A DNA stretch of 20,000 bases from Chromera velia (GCA_018398765.1 JAHBMJ010004688.1:7046-27045), one strand, 5' to 3'; counted from the stretch's first letter, positions 1-11,214 are shown. Notes: generated by a model from the letters alone, not told the origin. Program-made: numbers and translations.

Positions 1-12
1 GGGGGGGGGGGG
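1..12. repeat. Poly-G run at the window edge
   Basis: Twelve consecutive G residues open the window. This may be a genuine homopolymer or a low-quality contig edge; nothing else supports a function. Confidence 0.6.
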
Positions 13-96
13 TGGAGAGAAAAAGAGATTCTGAAGGAGAAAGCAGACTCTGAAGGGGAAAGAAGCAGACTTGCCTTCTCGCCCATTGACCATCAG

Positions 97-1367
97 GAAA
101 GAGGTCCTTGTACGCAGAGAGCAGAGGGGTCGACAGCAGGAAGACTATTAGGAGAGGATTTTGTAAGGCGCTCGAGGTTTACTACTGGACTTTCGACATT
201 GATGGCGTCCCTGACTACGACAAGCACAGGGGTGAAAACATTATCCCCTTTGCAGTCATTCCAAAGCAGTTTATGAAAATAAGAGAAGACAGGCACGTTC
301 TTCTGAAGGAGCTGGTTCCTTTGTTCGAACGGCTGGCAATAACAGGTGCCCAAGCCCCCAGAATTGAAGGGAGCAAGCTGTTCGGAGCTCATGGCAGGGC
401 AGGCATGGTCGCTTTTGTTACCGACAACCCAACAGCTGGGTGCAACCTCGACCGGAAGCTGTGCACTGGTAAGAAAGGGTGTCAGCATTGCAAGCTGCAA
501 TACGAGAGGGGGCAGGGAGTGAGAGACTATGTCCACAGACAGTGGGAGATGCAGACGGTGGAAAGTGTCCAAAAGAGCCTCCGCATCTGTGAAAAGGCTG
601 GTTTTATAGAAACTTCAGAAGAGGTGATATCGAGAGGATGGCTTGCAAGGTCACCTCTTTTGAATTTGTTGGGTTTCTGCCCTCTTTTGTCTGCTCAGAG
701 AGATGAGATGCACATTGTGGGTGGAAGGGAGGCCGGAAAAGAGAATGGATACTTCCTTTTCTTCTGTATTGATGAGAACAAGCTTTTCTCTTTCAAGGAA
801 TTGAATGTTTTTTTAGGAAAACAGAGTACGTGGGTAGGGTCTTCCTTTCCTCCCACCCAGTGGGTGCGAGCAGTCCCGAAGAAGGGAAATGATGTGAGGC
901 TGGGGTGTGCTAATCACTGCCACATGATGCCGTGCATCATTGATTTTCTATTTGAAGAGAAGTCATCAATCTTTTCTACTCTTCCCCCTGAGAAACTCTT
1001 TCCTGTAATCAGTTATGTACTTCATTCAACCATCTCTCAGATGGCTTTGAGTCCTTTGACAGAAGAAGAGAGGATGAATCTTCATGTACTCACTCTGCTC
1101 TGGCAGCGCTTCTTCGTTCGTGCATACCAGCACGCAGTTCCCAAAACGTACTTCTACGGTCACTTTGCTCACTGGGTGCAATTGTGGGGCAGCCTAAACA
1201 CTGCGAAGTGTTATGGATTTGAATCTCACCACAGGAAGGTCAATCTCCGTTTCTCTCTTCAGGGGGGGAGAGGGAATTACGCCCGTTGGATTTTGGAAGA
1301 CTTAGTTGTCGGTTGGTTGTATAATCGCAAAAAGGCTGCAGAAGAATACTTCAAAGGTGCAACATGA
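97..1367 (+). CDS. Tnp2-like (CACTA/EnSpm, CMC superfamily) transposase, 3' exon or relic
   Basis: This open frame of about 420 residues has no ATG near its start. An in-frame TGA lies at 87-89 and the first residues come from non-ATG codons, so it is either a terminal exon (a pyrimidine-rich acceptor ending in CAG lies at 94-96) or a degraded copy. Counting from the TTG at 108, the layout follows Tnp2-type transposases. An Asp pair (FDIDG, residues 29-33) precedes an IIPFAVIP stretch. TDNP (105-108) is followed by a Cys cluster ending in CQHC (125-128), then a DEMH motif (199-202). The C-terminal part has the pattern Pro-Lys, aromatic, His, Trp, Gly, then GFESHH (about 372-377), as in families ending with FE.H or FE..N. 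These transposases cut and paste CACTA-ended DNA in the nucleus. Family assignment is by motif order only. No terminal inverted repeat is visible because the left side lies outside the window. Confidence 0.55.
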
Positions 1368-2134
1368 CACTGTTAATTAATTAATTGATAACGTCATACA
1401 ATACGTATAAATCAAAGTATATTTATTTCAATTATTACTTATATATATACTTATAATTTCTCAAAAAATATGTTTGATATATTGTTTTTTTCTAGTGACA
1501 CGTGTCTTTTTTTACTATTTCTATATTTGTCCACTCACTAGAAGCCTAAAGAACAACTAAACCCATAAAAAAAAAATGATTACCAATTTATACAAAAAAA
1601 AAATAGATTCACCATTTTTTTTGTATACAAAAAAATTATGTACCAATTCTTTTTTTTTCGATTACCAAAAATGGTAAATGGTAAAAAGTATGAAAAATCT
1701 TTTCTCTAAGAGCTTTAAAGTTAGTGATAACATAAAACTATTAAAATTGAGTTGGCGCACTAGTTTTGAGACTTATATGATAAATATTTCTCATAAAACT
1801 AAAGTGTACCAAAAATGAAAATTGAGACCTAAATGGTTAATTTTTAACCAGTTTGTTCCATTTGTCTCAATTTGATAGGGTAGGCCCTGCACTATAGCTA
1901 AATAAAAAAAGAAAGAAAAAAAAAGTTTTGCTAGTTTTTTATTTTTGCTAGTTTTTATAGGTCATATCATATTGACTCGGATGAATTGCAGAGTGGACAG
2001 ATGAAATCAGGTCGGAACTCTATAGGTGGAGAGTATAGTACCAGTCAAATAGCTAGGACAATCACTAGACAAGCACACGCAAACATAACGATCACACTCT
2101 TTGGGTATGAGGATTCACATCAATTGATTAATCA
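1368..2134. other. AT-rich intergenic DNA, no gene
   Basis: After the transposase-like stop the DNA becomes strongly AT-rich, with TTAA repeats (1374-1387), A and T homopolymers and repeated ACCAATT/ACCAT words at 1580-1690. Arms at 1590-1604 (ATAC followed by A-run) and 1614-1626 (T-run followed by GTAT) can form a hairpin. A TAGTG at 1493-1497 would suit the right end of a CACTA element, but there is no partner in the window. No coding frame with protein-like composition is seen. Confidence 0.6.
2127..2134. repeat. Left 8-bp target-site duplication of hAT-like element
   Basis: ATTAATCA directly precedes the proposed left terminus. The matching right copy ATCAATCA (4031-4038) differs by one transition. 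Eight base pairs is the duplication length made by hAT transposases. Confidence 0.55.
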
Positions 2135-2235
2135 TAGAGATAGCTATCATATCGATATCGTATCGTATCGGTATCGGTATCGAAGTATCGACTATCGGTT
2201 CTTTCTCGAGCGGCCAAGTATCGGTTAGTATCGGC
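2135..2235 (+). repeat. Left terminal inverted repeat with TATCG(G) repeats
   Basis: The outer TAGAGATAGCTAT is followed by six or more TATCG-type words, including two GTATCG copies in tandem near 2166-2180. It is the inverse of 3910-4030. Repeats of this kind just inside hAT ends often serve as transposase binding sites; that role is inferred here. Confidence 0.6.
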
Positions 2236-3741
2236 CTGCTTAGAGCTTGTGAAGGACTAGCTGGGCTAATATCTGGCAAGGCGCGTGCCAGGCCAGGCGT
2301 TGGCCACGGGTGCGGCTAGGCCTAGTAACACGTATATAACCGGCTCCACGTATGGATAAATGCTACTTGCACTGAATTCAGCCTCATGCAGCGGCCAGAA
2401 CAGCCCGGCTTGGCTTCAAGACAAGACTGCATGTACACTGTATCTGATCTAACAGAGCTTCATCATTTCTGTTTTCTGAATAAAACTGCTTCTAGACAAT
2501 CAAAGCATCATAACAGCCAGAAAGGGAAAAAACAACTTAAGGTGTGGGCATATTATTAACGTTAAGCGGATAGAAATTTCATCTCCTCAGCATGCAGAGA
2601 TGCTTAACTTGTTGTTGCCCTGTCAGAGTTGGCTCACTGGCCAACATCCAAACAGCCCAAAGACAATAGTCTACAAATCATCTTTCCAATAAAAGTTTTT
2701 ATAGTGTTGTCTCCTCTTTTTGTGCCATTTTGTGCCGTCTTCGAGCTTCAGGAGTGACCGGATCGACTAAGATATCAACATGGGCGAAATTGAGTGAACT
2801 GAGATTTAAAAACTTTTAAGGTCAGTCACGAGTGAGGTCACTATCATTTGGTGACATCCATACTCTTTCATTGAAGCTTGTTACTTTACCATTGATGTTC
2901 AACCACTAAACATACCTTTGATGACCTCATCTTTTATAAAAGCTTGCCACTTAGCAACTCGCTGCTCGTTAAACTTTTTTGACGGTGACCTAGCTTCCAG
3001 CAACGGTTTGGTCTTCACACCCTGTAAATCACAAAACACATACTAGGACTGTCTATCTATTTCTCTGTAGGAACTTTTGTAGTCTAACGTGTTTGTCTTG
3101 GTCTCTTTCATGCTTTCACTTGTGCAGAAGGAAGTCCTAATACCGTAAGCAGTGCTGTTTTCATTTTTTCGGAACTGGATTTGCCCTCGCTGGAATGACC
3201 GGTGAGTTTGTCACTTATGCCCGCTCCGCAGAGGAAGAAGAGGGCTTCTCCAAAGTCTAGAAAGCTAATGAGTGTCTCATCATGGATGTATTCTGCCAAA
3301 TTGTTGCAGCTTTGAAGTTTCAACTGGCCGTTTTGCATATTGGTTAATTTTTATGGAGATGTACATATATACAGATAAGCATACAGACCGCTACACACTA
3401 TCAGACCTTTGACCTCAATTTTCTCTTCACTCTGCTCGCTGAGTATTAACCACCACGTCGCTCAAGAGAGTCCAACCTGAGCTGCTTGCTGTGTAGCCTG
3501 TGTTTTCTTTCTTCTTTGTGCTGCAAATCTACATGGTTCCTTCGTGAATACAGAATAGCATGTAGATGTTTACGTTTTGCTGTAAATTTTGTATGCATTC
3601 ACTTGCATTTAGGTGATTTTGGCATATACATTAGAATAGAATCGAGTCTAACAGTTTGCATCTAGCATGAGCTCTAGATTTTCAGGAACGACGTACGTGT
3701 TGATGAAGTCATTCTCAACCTCATAATGTGTTGACTCTCTT

Positions 3742-3775
3742 TAAGGGGGGGGTTAGGGGGGCGAAGCCCCCCTTA
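3742..3775. repeat. Competing G/C hairpins, G-run pair
   Basis: Two G runs (8 and 6 Gs, separated by TTA) are followed by GCGAAGCCCCCCTTA. The C6 run at 3767-3772 can pair with the nearer G6 through the compact GCGAAGC loop, or with the upstream TAAGGGGGG (3742-3750) as a perfect 9-bp stem. The G runs could also stack as a quadruplex. A GTTGACTC..TTTAA direct repeat flanks this block at 3730-3744 and 3820-3832. Confidence 0.6.
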
Positions 3776-3909
3776 TAGTTTGGCCTTCTGAACGTTTTGG
3801 AACCCATTTTTTAAGTAAAGTTGACTCTTTAAAAACATAAGATTTTTGCAAAAAGTTTACAATTTTACGAATGATACCGTTTGCACTAGGTTTTAGCCTC
3901 GTACGCAAA

Positions 3910-4030
3910 AAAATTTATGTTGGTATCGAAATTATCGACGATACCCCTTTTTTTTGGAACCTTAAATTCCGATATAATACCGATACGATACCGATTCGAT
4001 ACCGATACGTCGATACAATAGCTATCCCTA
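3910..4030 (-). repeat. Right terminal inverted repeat with TATCG(G) repeats
   Basis: It ends in ATAGCTATCCCTA on the plus strand, preceded by CGATACCGATA-type words (about 3970-4015). It is the inverse of the left end at 2135-2235, with an additional GGTATCGTCGATAA block further inside. Confidence 0.6.
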
Positions 4031-4038
4031 ATCAATCA
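4031..4038. repeat. Right 8-bp target-site duplication of hAT-like element
   Basis: ATCAATCA directly follows the proposed right terminus and matches ATTAATCA at 2127-2134 at seven of eight positions. Confidence 0.5.
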
Positions 4039-4165
4039 CTGCACGCCATGGAATGTGAGAAGCCTGCATGCATACTGTTCGGGGCTGACTGAGAGACATG
4101 GAGGGGCGGCGTGCTGCTTGCACCATTGGTGACTAAGCTGCCCCACGATGCAGGCAAGCTGGATG

Positions 4166-4170
4166 GTAGG
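4166..4170. repeat. 5-bp target-site duplication (left) of the LTR retrotransposon
   Basis: GTAGG lies immediately outside the left LTR and is repeated exactly at 10629-10633, immediately outside the right LTR. Ty3/gypsy integrases typically generate 5-bp duplications. Confidence 0.9.
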
Positions 4171-4457
4171 TATTCCGTCAGGCCTACGGAAGCTGTAGGG
4201 CTCACATACGTGCTTATACGATCTTACACATACTTATTAGAGGTCTGCAGTGTTAGAGAGGGCATCTTTCCTTCAGGCTTGCCTTCTTTCTATAACAGGC
4301 AGCATGTATGCACATCCATTCTCTGTATCTAAGAATTGCTGTCAATAATAGGCATACGTCTGTATTGAATCAATCACTCTGTATTGGACCCTTTTACTAT
4401 TAGGTCGATCTTGCTTATCGAAAGACTTAGTGTTTCTCTTATTCATGATCCATAACA
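4171..4457 (-). repeat. 3' LTR
   Basis: This 287-bp direct repeat matches 10336-10628. The plus-strand copy starts TATTCCGTCAGG, where the partner starts TGTTCCATCAGG, so the canonical TG end is mutated here. It ends in the canonical ...CATAACA. Confidence 0.92.
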
Positions 4458-4461
4458 ATCA

Positions 4462-4474
4462 CTCCCCCCTTTAA
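4462..4474 (-). promoter_or_regulatory. Polypurine tract
   Basis: On the minus strand TTAAAGGGGGGAG lies a few bases upstream of the 3' LTR start (TGTTATGG). This is the position and composition expected for the plus-strand DNA synthesis primer of an LTR retrotransposon. Confidence 0.75.
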
Positions 4475-4679
4475 GCTTGTACGTCCCGCATATTGTTAAT
4501 TCACACCTTTCACCGATTTCAGCCACCTACACTGGTAATCGAAGAACCACCATTGGCGCGGCCGCACCACATAATACGAAGGGCGGGAAAAACATAAGAA
4601 GGGTGGGAAAAAAAGAATGATGGATTAAATCGATTAAAACAGCGCAGTCATCACTTCATGTCATGGAGTAATCAACAGT

Positions 4680-6555
<1,876 letters not shown>

Positions 6556-7283
6556 GACACAAACAGGTAACGGCTTCTGCGACATTTGAGAGAGAGCGTC
6601 TGCATCTGTATGGGCTTTCCCCAACTTGTGAACATACCGTAACCCAAATTCCTGCAACTCCAACGCCCAATTCCTCACTCTCTCATTCGTCACTTTCCTA
6701 TCCTCCATCGCCAGATTAGGTTTGTGATCGGTGACTGCATACGTGCGTCCACCAATCAGGTAGTAACGCCCTGACGGCAGCAGTACACAAGACCTAAGGC
6801 CTCCCTCTCTACTGAGCTATAATTCCTCTTGGCGGCACTCAATGCCCTGCTTGTATAGGCAATCACCACCTCCTTTCCGTTGACTTTTTGTATAAGAAGA
6901 CCTCCCACGGAGACCTTGCACACGTCTGGCTTGACGGTGAAAGGGCGGTTCATGTCTAGAAAGGCAAGGATAGGGGGGGTTACCACCGTAGTGAGGCGTC
7001 TCTTCAATTCGGTAAAGATTGCCTCTGCGTCCTCCCCCCACTGGAAGGGAAGGGGACGGCCTTCCTTATCAGCTGGTTTCAGCAGCTCATGGAGGGGATG
7101 CGTCAACCTTGTAAAGCCTGCAACGAAATGGTGGTAATACAAGTAGAGATAAAGGAAGGAGCGCAGCTCTTTTCGGTCTTTTGGGGACCTCCACTCCAAT
7201 ACCTTCTTCACATTCTTCCGACTCAGCCTGATCCCCCTGAAGGAGACTGAATGTCCCAAATACTTCACCTGTCTTAACGCAAT
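6556..7283 (-). pseudogene. Pol: RT connection and RNase H (broken)
   Basis: The frame opens with RQVKYLGHSVS, the usual reverse transcriptase connection after the palm and thumb. It continues with the SPKDRKELRSFL helix and a QWGEDAEAIFTELK segment. RNase H follows: Asp in TVKPDVCKV (about 6950), Glu in SSVEREALGLV (about 6800), Asp in VTDHKPNL (about 6722), and Asp in HTDADALS near 6600. These four acids match the metal-binding set. Between the second and third the frame changes by an indel near 6765-6785, so the two halves are no longer joined. The enzyme would degrade RNA in RNA:DNA hybrids during reverse transcription. The stop at 7284-7286 separates it from the upstream reverse transcriptase. 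Confidence 0.87.
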
Positions 7284-8194
7284 CTACGCTTTCTCTAACT
7301 TTAGCTTGAAGTTTGCCTGCCTCACCAATCCTAAAACCTCCCTCAAATCCCTCAAATGTTCTGCGTGCGAGCCGGAGAAAACAATGATGTCATCGATGTA
7401 GACAAGGGCGATGTTTCTCGTCAAACCTACGAGGAGCAACATCATCACACGCTGGAAGATGCTCGATGCGTTCACGAGCCCAAACGGCATGTATGTGAAG
7501 TTGAACTCAACTCATACAGAGTCTGACCGAAAAGAGTCACGAAAGCAGTTTTTTCTGCGTCTGCTTCATGTATCTTCAGCTGGAAGAAGCCGGAGATGTA
7601 ATCAAGAACGGAAAACACCTGTGCTCCTGCAAGACAGTCGAAGGTTTCTTGGATGCAGGGAAGAGGGAACAAGTCACGTTTGGTTGCCTGATTCAGCTTA
7701 CGAAAGTTGAGGCAGAAAGTTTAACGGGTGGTGCCATCAGGCTTCTTCACAAGGAGGATGGGTACAACCTATGGAGAGCTGGACTTGCGGATGACACCCC
7801 CCTCTTCCATTGCCTCAATCTTCTTCTTCACATGGTCGTATTGGTGGTAGGGCACTCTGTCTTGATTCTATCTGATGGCAGGAGCGTTGCCTATGGGGAT
7901 TTGGACTTCGTACGGCTGCCCATTCAGTCACAATTCTCCGATATTAAAGCAGGAGCGAGACCAGAGGTCACTATGCTCTCGGAGGAGGGATTCGTAATTT
8001 TCTCTGACCTCAGGCAGGATGTGTGAGAGATCAACTTTCCCAGCAACTTTCGGAAGCGAAAGAGGCCGCGGGAGATTCTGCGGCAGGGTAGATGTCGTCA
8101 CGTTGGCTGTGACGGTTGTAACTGACTCCGAGGCAACGCGGCTGGCTGGCTCAGCAAAAGTAAGGAGAGACTCTGCACCCAACCGAAGATCCTG
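7284..8194 (-). pseudogene. Pol: reverse transcriptase (broken)
   Basis: Readable motifs, in order on the minus strand, are an HVKKKIEAMEEGGVI region, SSP followed by VVPILLVKKPDG (Trp replaced by TAG at 7769-7771), [24 protein letters not shown] (catalytic Asp), [13 protein letters not shown], and the active-site YIDD (about 7389-7400). These are standard Ty3/gypsy reverse transcriptase blocks. Damage comprises stops at 7928, 7868, 7769 and 7721 and a 5-bp tandem duplication (AACTC twice, 7504-7513) that moves the second half out of frame. Another stop closes the frame at 7284-7286. The polymerase would copy element RNA into DNA inside virus-like particles. Confidence 0.93.
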
Positions 8195-9075
8195 CTATGA
8201 GACGTTTAGGACTTCGATGGTGGCAACGCCGGCCCTCAATATGACTATCTGGTCTGGAACTGCAAGGTCTGGATGCGCTTGGAGAAAATTTCGACATAAA
8301 ATGGCTGTTTCTTTTTCTCCTACTCCATCTACATCCACCCGAAGAAGCGCACGGGAACGCTTTGTGACTTTTGTGTGGCGGAGGGGAGCCATACACATCG
8401 GCTTCGTTCCGTCATCGTACCAACAGTAAAAAACGGGAAAATTAGCAACAACAAACCTGTCCTCTCTGTAGTGGTACTGCACAACTGGGTCTTTGAGCTT
8501 AAAAAAATCCTGCCCAAGGACCAGGTCGTACCCTATGTCAGCTGTGACGAGGAGAGTGTGCGGGAATTTCTTTTCTGGGTTGTTAGGATGGGAAAGTGAG
8601 ATCGTGGTCTCCCCCAGCAGCTTCAACCCACTCCCTCCAGCCGCCGACAGCGCCAGGGTGGCCAAAACCACTGGGCTGTCTGCATGTAAAGTCAGTAACA
8701 CATCTATGAATGAGACCTCTGCACCTGAATCAAGCACTCCTGTCATCTTATATCCATTTCCAACCACAAAGCTTACTTTCGACTGACTACTGACCTTAAC
8801 GGAAGCATTCTGTCACAGTGTCCACATGCTTGTTGGTTTTGTTTCTTCTCTTTTAGGCATTCGTACCGGCAAGGGAGATAGAAGCACGGGCTGCCTATGC
8901 GCTTCTTCAAAAGCAAATCTTTTCCCTGCACTGTCGTCCTCTCTCGAAAAGCAGCCTTTCCTTTTCATTTCATGAAGTGGAGCATAGAGATACGCAGAGA
9001 GAGGACGAGGTAACTGAGGTTGGGTGGTAGGGAGTCCGACTACCTCTACTGTGTCCCTCCATCCCATTCGTTTCC
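8195..9075 (-). pseudogene. Pol N-terminus: linker and aspartic protease (broken)
   Basis: This frame is entered by a -1 shift from gag at 9070-9076. A linker of about 85 codons is rich in Pro, Arg and Lys and ends at a TGA (8813-8815). The protease follows: TGVLDSGAEVSFID (about 8695-8740) contains the D-S/T-G active-site triad of retropepsins, and YDLVLGQDFF (about 8500-8525) matches the conserved end of the fold. Retropepsins act as dimers and cut the Gag-Pol polyprotein. The frame ends at a TAG (8195-8197) before the reverse transcriptase region, which lies in the same frame. The TGA and TAG are both one transition away from Arg or Gln codons. Confidence 0.85.
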
Positions 9076-10207
9076 CGAGTACCGTAGTTCTGGACAGTTC
9101 GCGATGGAGTGTGATGGCGACCTGCAGTGGTGGCATGTTGGCACTCGTTGCCCAAACGGGGGAGCATGCCCATTCTGTCCATACCCGAAGTAACTGTTGT
9201 TGAAACCGTTGTGGCCTCCTCTGCCTTGGTACATGCCTCCTGGTATTCTTCCTTGTCCCCAGTATCCACCTCTCCATTCTGAGCCTGCATTTCGACCAGG
9301 CGTGAAGCCGTATGCGACTTGAGGAGACGGCCGATTGCCGTAGACGGCATAGCCGCCCCGACCCCCTCGCGGCATCGAATTGCCCCTGCCGCGGCCGCGA
9401 GTGTGCAAAGCCGCTATGCTGGCCTCAACGTGCTCAAGCCTGTCTGTCAACTTCTCCTATCATTCAAGGTTAGACGCTGATTGCGTACTCTGGACGGCAG
9501 CGAGTTTGGCTCTGGCTTTCTTCTGCAGCTTGGCATGGAGATGCTCGGTTCTCTTTACCAAGTCATTCTATTCGGAGAAGGCGGGTTCAATTTCTAGGGC
9601 TTCCCGCATTTCGGGGTAGAGGGCGTTGATAAATGACGTGATATGATGGTTGTGAATGGCGTTTGGGTTGGCGGCCATGAAGGTATCGATAAATCGGTCA
9701 ACGAATGGTTAGAATGCATCTGCGACACTCAGTTTCATGTCTGCCATTGTATAAACCGCACGCTTTTTTTCCATGCCTCCCCCACCATAGGTATTGAGGA
9801 ACCATGCGTCTACTTCATCGACGGTGGAGTATGTTCCTCTCTTCTCATCCCACTGCTGCACCAGGTCGGTGTCAACAAAGTGCATACCAAGCAACAGTTT
9901 GTATTCATCGACGTTGAGGTTGCCGGCTTTCACTTTTATCACGGAATTGACTGAACTAAGTCCTCCTATTCTTCTTCTTCTTGGGGTCAAATACCTCTAC
10001 GACTCTCTTCACCTCTGCTAGCCCCTTCAGTTTGTCCATATCAATTGCCATGTTCGGTTTTTGCCCTGCCTGTATCGATTTTTCTGAGTCAGTCTGTTGT
10101 TCAAATGCTGAGCGGTGCATGACTACTGGGCTTTCGGTAATAATCTCCCCTTCCTCCGTGAAGAGGGTGCCTATGGAGGAAGGAGGAGGAGTGTCGATGT
10201 TCTCCAA
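9046..10207 (-). pseudogene. Gag with RGG region and zinc knuckle (broken)
   Basis: The N-terminal frame (10207-9956) shifts near 9956-9990 at a CTT repeat into the frame used to 9046. Capsid-like segments include VDEYKLLLGMHFV and FINALYPEMREALE. Stops fall at 9709-9711, 9568-9570 and, as a pair, 9457-9462. A Lys/Arg/Leu-rich stretch near 9460-9560 could form a coiled coil. From 9450 the chain becomes Gly/Arg-rich with several RGG units, then carries one CCHC zinc knuckle (CHHCRSPSHSIANC) at about 9090-9135, the nucleocapsid RNA-binding signature. No ATG is found at the 5' end; the first codon of the open frame is TTG, so the true start has been lost or lies elsewhere. Gag would assemble the particle and package the RNA. 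Confidence 0.85.
9070..9076 (-). promoter_or_regulatory. GGGAAAC -1 ribosomal frameshift heptamer at gag/pol junction
   Basis: On the minus strand the gag codons read TCG GGA AAC, which places the heptamer in the required X XXY YYZ phase. The gag frame stops 21 nt after the heptamer (9046-9048). Slipping back one base enters the frame that runs to the protease. GGGAAAC is a known retroviral slippery sequence. A possible GGTAG/CTACC stem lies shortly downstream. Confidence 0.65.
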
Positions 10208-10317
10208 CGAGGGGTGGAGAGAAGGAATCGAAGGGGAACTCTGGCTTCCTCCTTACAGATAGGAGGTTCCTTTTCTCGTGATTCCGGTCTGTATTGTGTT
10301 AACTGGACCGGGAACCC

Positions 10318-10335
10318 GAAAGCTCTGCTAACTAT
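10318..10335 (-). promoter_or_regulatory. Probable primer-binding site (initiator tRNA-Met-like)
   Basis: Right after the 5' LTR the minus strand reads ATAGTTAGCAGAGC. The core resembles TGGTAGCAGAG, which is complementary to the 3' end of many initiator tRNA-Met molecules, with one substitution and one inserted T. Position is right; the match is imperfect. Confidence 0.45.
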
Positions 10336-10628
10336 TGTTCCATCAGGCCTACGGAAGCTATAGAGCTCAGATACGTGCCAGTGCTTATACGATCTTACAC
10401 ATACTTATTAGAAGTCTGCAGTGTTAGAGAGGGCATCTTTCCTTCAGGCTTGCCTTCTCTCTATAACAGGCAGCATGTATGCACATCCATTCTCTGTATC
10501 TGAGAATTGCTGTCAATAATAGGCACGCGTCTGTATTGAATCAATCACTCTGTATTGGACCCTTTTACTATTAGGTCGATCTTGCTTATCGAAGGACTTA
10601 GTGTTTCTCTTATTCATGATCCATAACA
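10336..10628 (-). repeat. 5' LTR
   Basis: This 293-bp direct repeat of 4171-4457 starts TGTTCCATCAGG and ends CATAACA on the plus strand, so the TG...CA ends are intact. It carries a 6-bp insertion relative to the other LTR (near 10377-10383). The element promoter and polyadenylation signal would lie here, but no clear TATA box can be assigned. Confidence 0.92.
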
Positions 10629-10633
10629 GTAGG
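10629..10633. repeat. 5-bp target-site duplication (right) of the LTR retrotransposon
   Basis: GTAGG follows the LTR terminal CA and is identical to 4166-4170. Confidence 0.9.
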
Positions 10634-10900
10634 CGTGAACTGAGGTGGTTCACAACACCATTTTAAAGCTTCAGTTACTAAAAAACCGTAACTGGGCGGC
10701 CTAACAGCCGCCTCGTTACTATTCTAGAGCCGTTACTCTTATGTGGACAGTGTACCGTTTTGTTATGTTTTCAGTAATTTTTTGTCAGTTTGAAGTTAGT
10801 TCTATACCTATAATATCGTTTTCATAAGCTCTTACCGGTTAACCCGGTTAACCGCCAGTTATGACCAGTTATAATAACTGGACGGCCAATAACTTTGAAC
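10634..10900. repeat. Cluster of hairpins and short tandem repeats
   Basis: There are four perfect inverted repeats: GTGAAC/GTTCAC (10635-10653), CAGTTAC/GTAACTG (10672-10694), GGCGGC/GCCGCC (10695-10712, directly abutting the former) and CCAGTTAT-A-ATAACTGG (10865-10881). CCGGTTAAC is repeated in tandem at 10835-10852, and CCAGTTAT also occurs at 10855-10862. No coding frame is present. Confidence 0.65.
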
Positions 10901-11214
10901 CTAGAACCTATTAAAGCTTATAACCTACCTTTTTCCCTACCCTGTCTAGTGCACGGCCTAGTGGCATACTAACAATATCTACTATTGTCCAGAGTCTAGA
11001 CGTGTTAAACATTGTTTCAATAATAAGGATGAATCGCTGGCATCACAGTATAAGCAATCATCCATCCAATGATGAGAACATTGAGAAGTCTGACATCATT
11101 GCAGCTATATGCAGATTACTATATGATGCAGTCAGGTTAGCAGCGAATCAAATTATCAATTAAGTGCACAAAACAGATCGAGCCTCGATCGACATTGAGC
11201 GAAGGCAGATTCTG
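10901..11214. other. Intergenic, nothing recognised
   Basis: Mixed-composition DNA with no gene, long repeat or RNA signature that can be supported. Confidence 0.5.

Larger units (their letters stand above)
2135..4030. mobile_element. Non-autonomous hAT-like DNA transposon
   Basis: The two ends are inverted copies. The left starts TAGAGATAGCTATCATATCG and the right, read inward on the other strand, starts TAGGGATAGCTATTGTATCG, with only three mismatches in the first 20 bases. Both ends then run into about 80-100 bp rich in TATCG/GTATCGG words. The 8 bp outside each end match at seven of eight positions. Ends beginning TAG(G/A)G with an 8-bp duplication are typical of hAT elements, and TATCGG-rich subterminal repeats occur in some of that superfamily. 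The 1.9-kb interior has no transposase-sized frame, so the copy would need a transposase supplied in trans. The interior is mixed: a GC-rich stretch at 2270-2330, AT-rich DNA, and a G/C hairpin at 3742-3775. The superfamily is inferred; the inverted ends and duplication are seen directly. Confidence 0.6.

Noticed and set aside
1493-1497. TAGTG as right terminus of a CACTA transposon
   Set aside because: A five-base match with no visible partner end or duplication is too weak.
2270-2330. GC-rich segment resembling a tRNA or SINE head
   Set aside because: No cloverleaf, no GGTTCGA-type B box and no CCA-side pairing could be found.
3108-3338. 76-codon minus-strand frame inside the hAT-like element
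   Set aside because: No domain or motif, starts at no special signal, and lies in an element interior that is otherwise non-coding.
3742-3780. Helitron 3' end (hairpin plus CTRR)
   Set aside because: The hairpin is followed by CTTATAG, not CTRR, and no matching TC 5' end was found.
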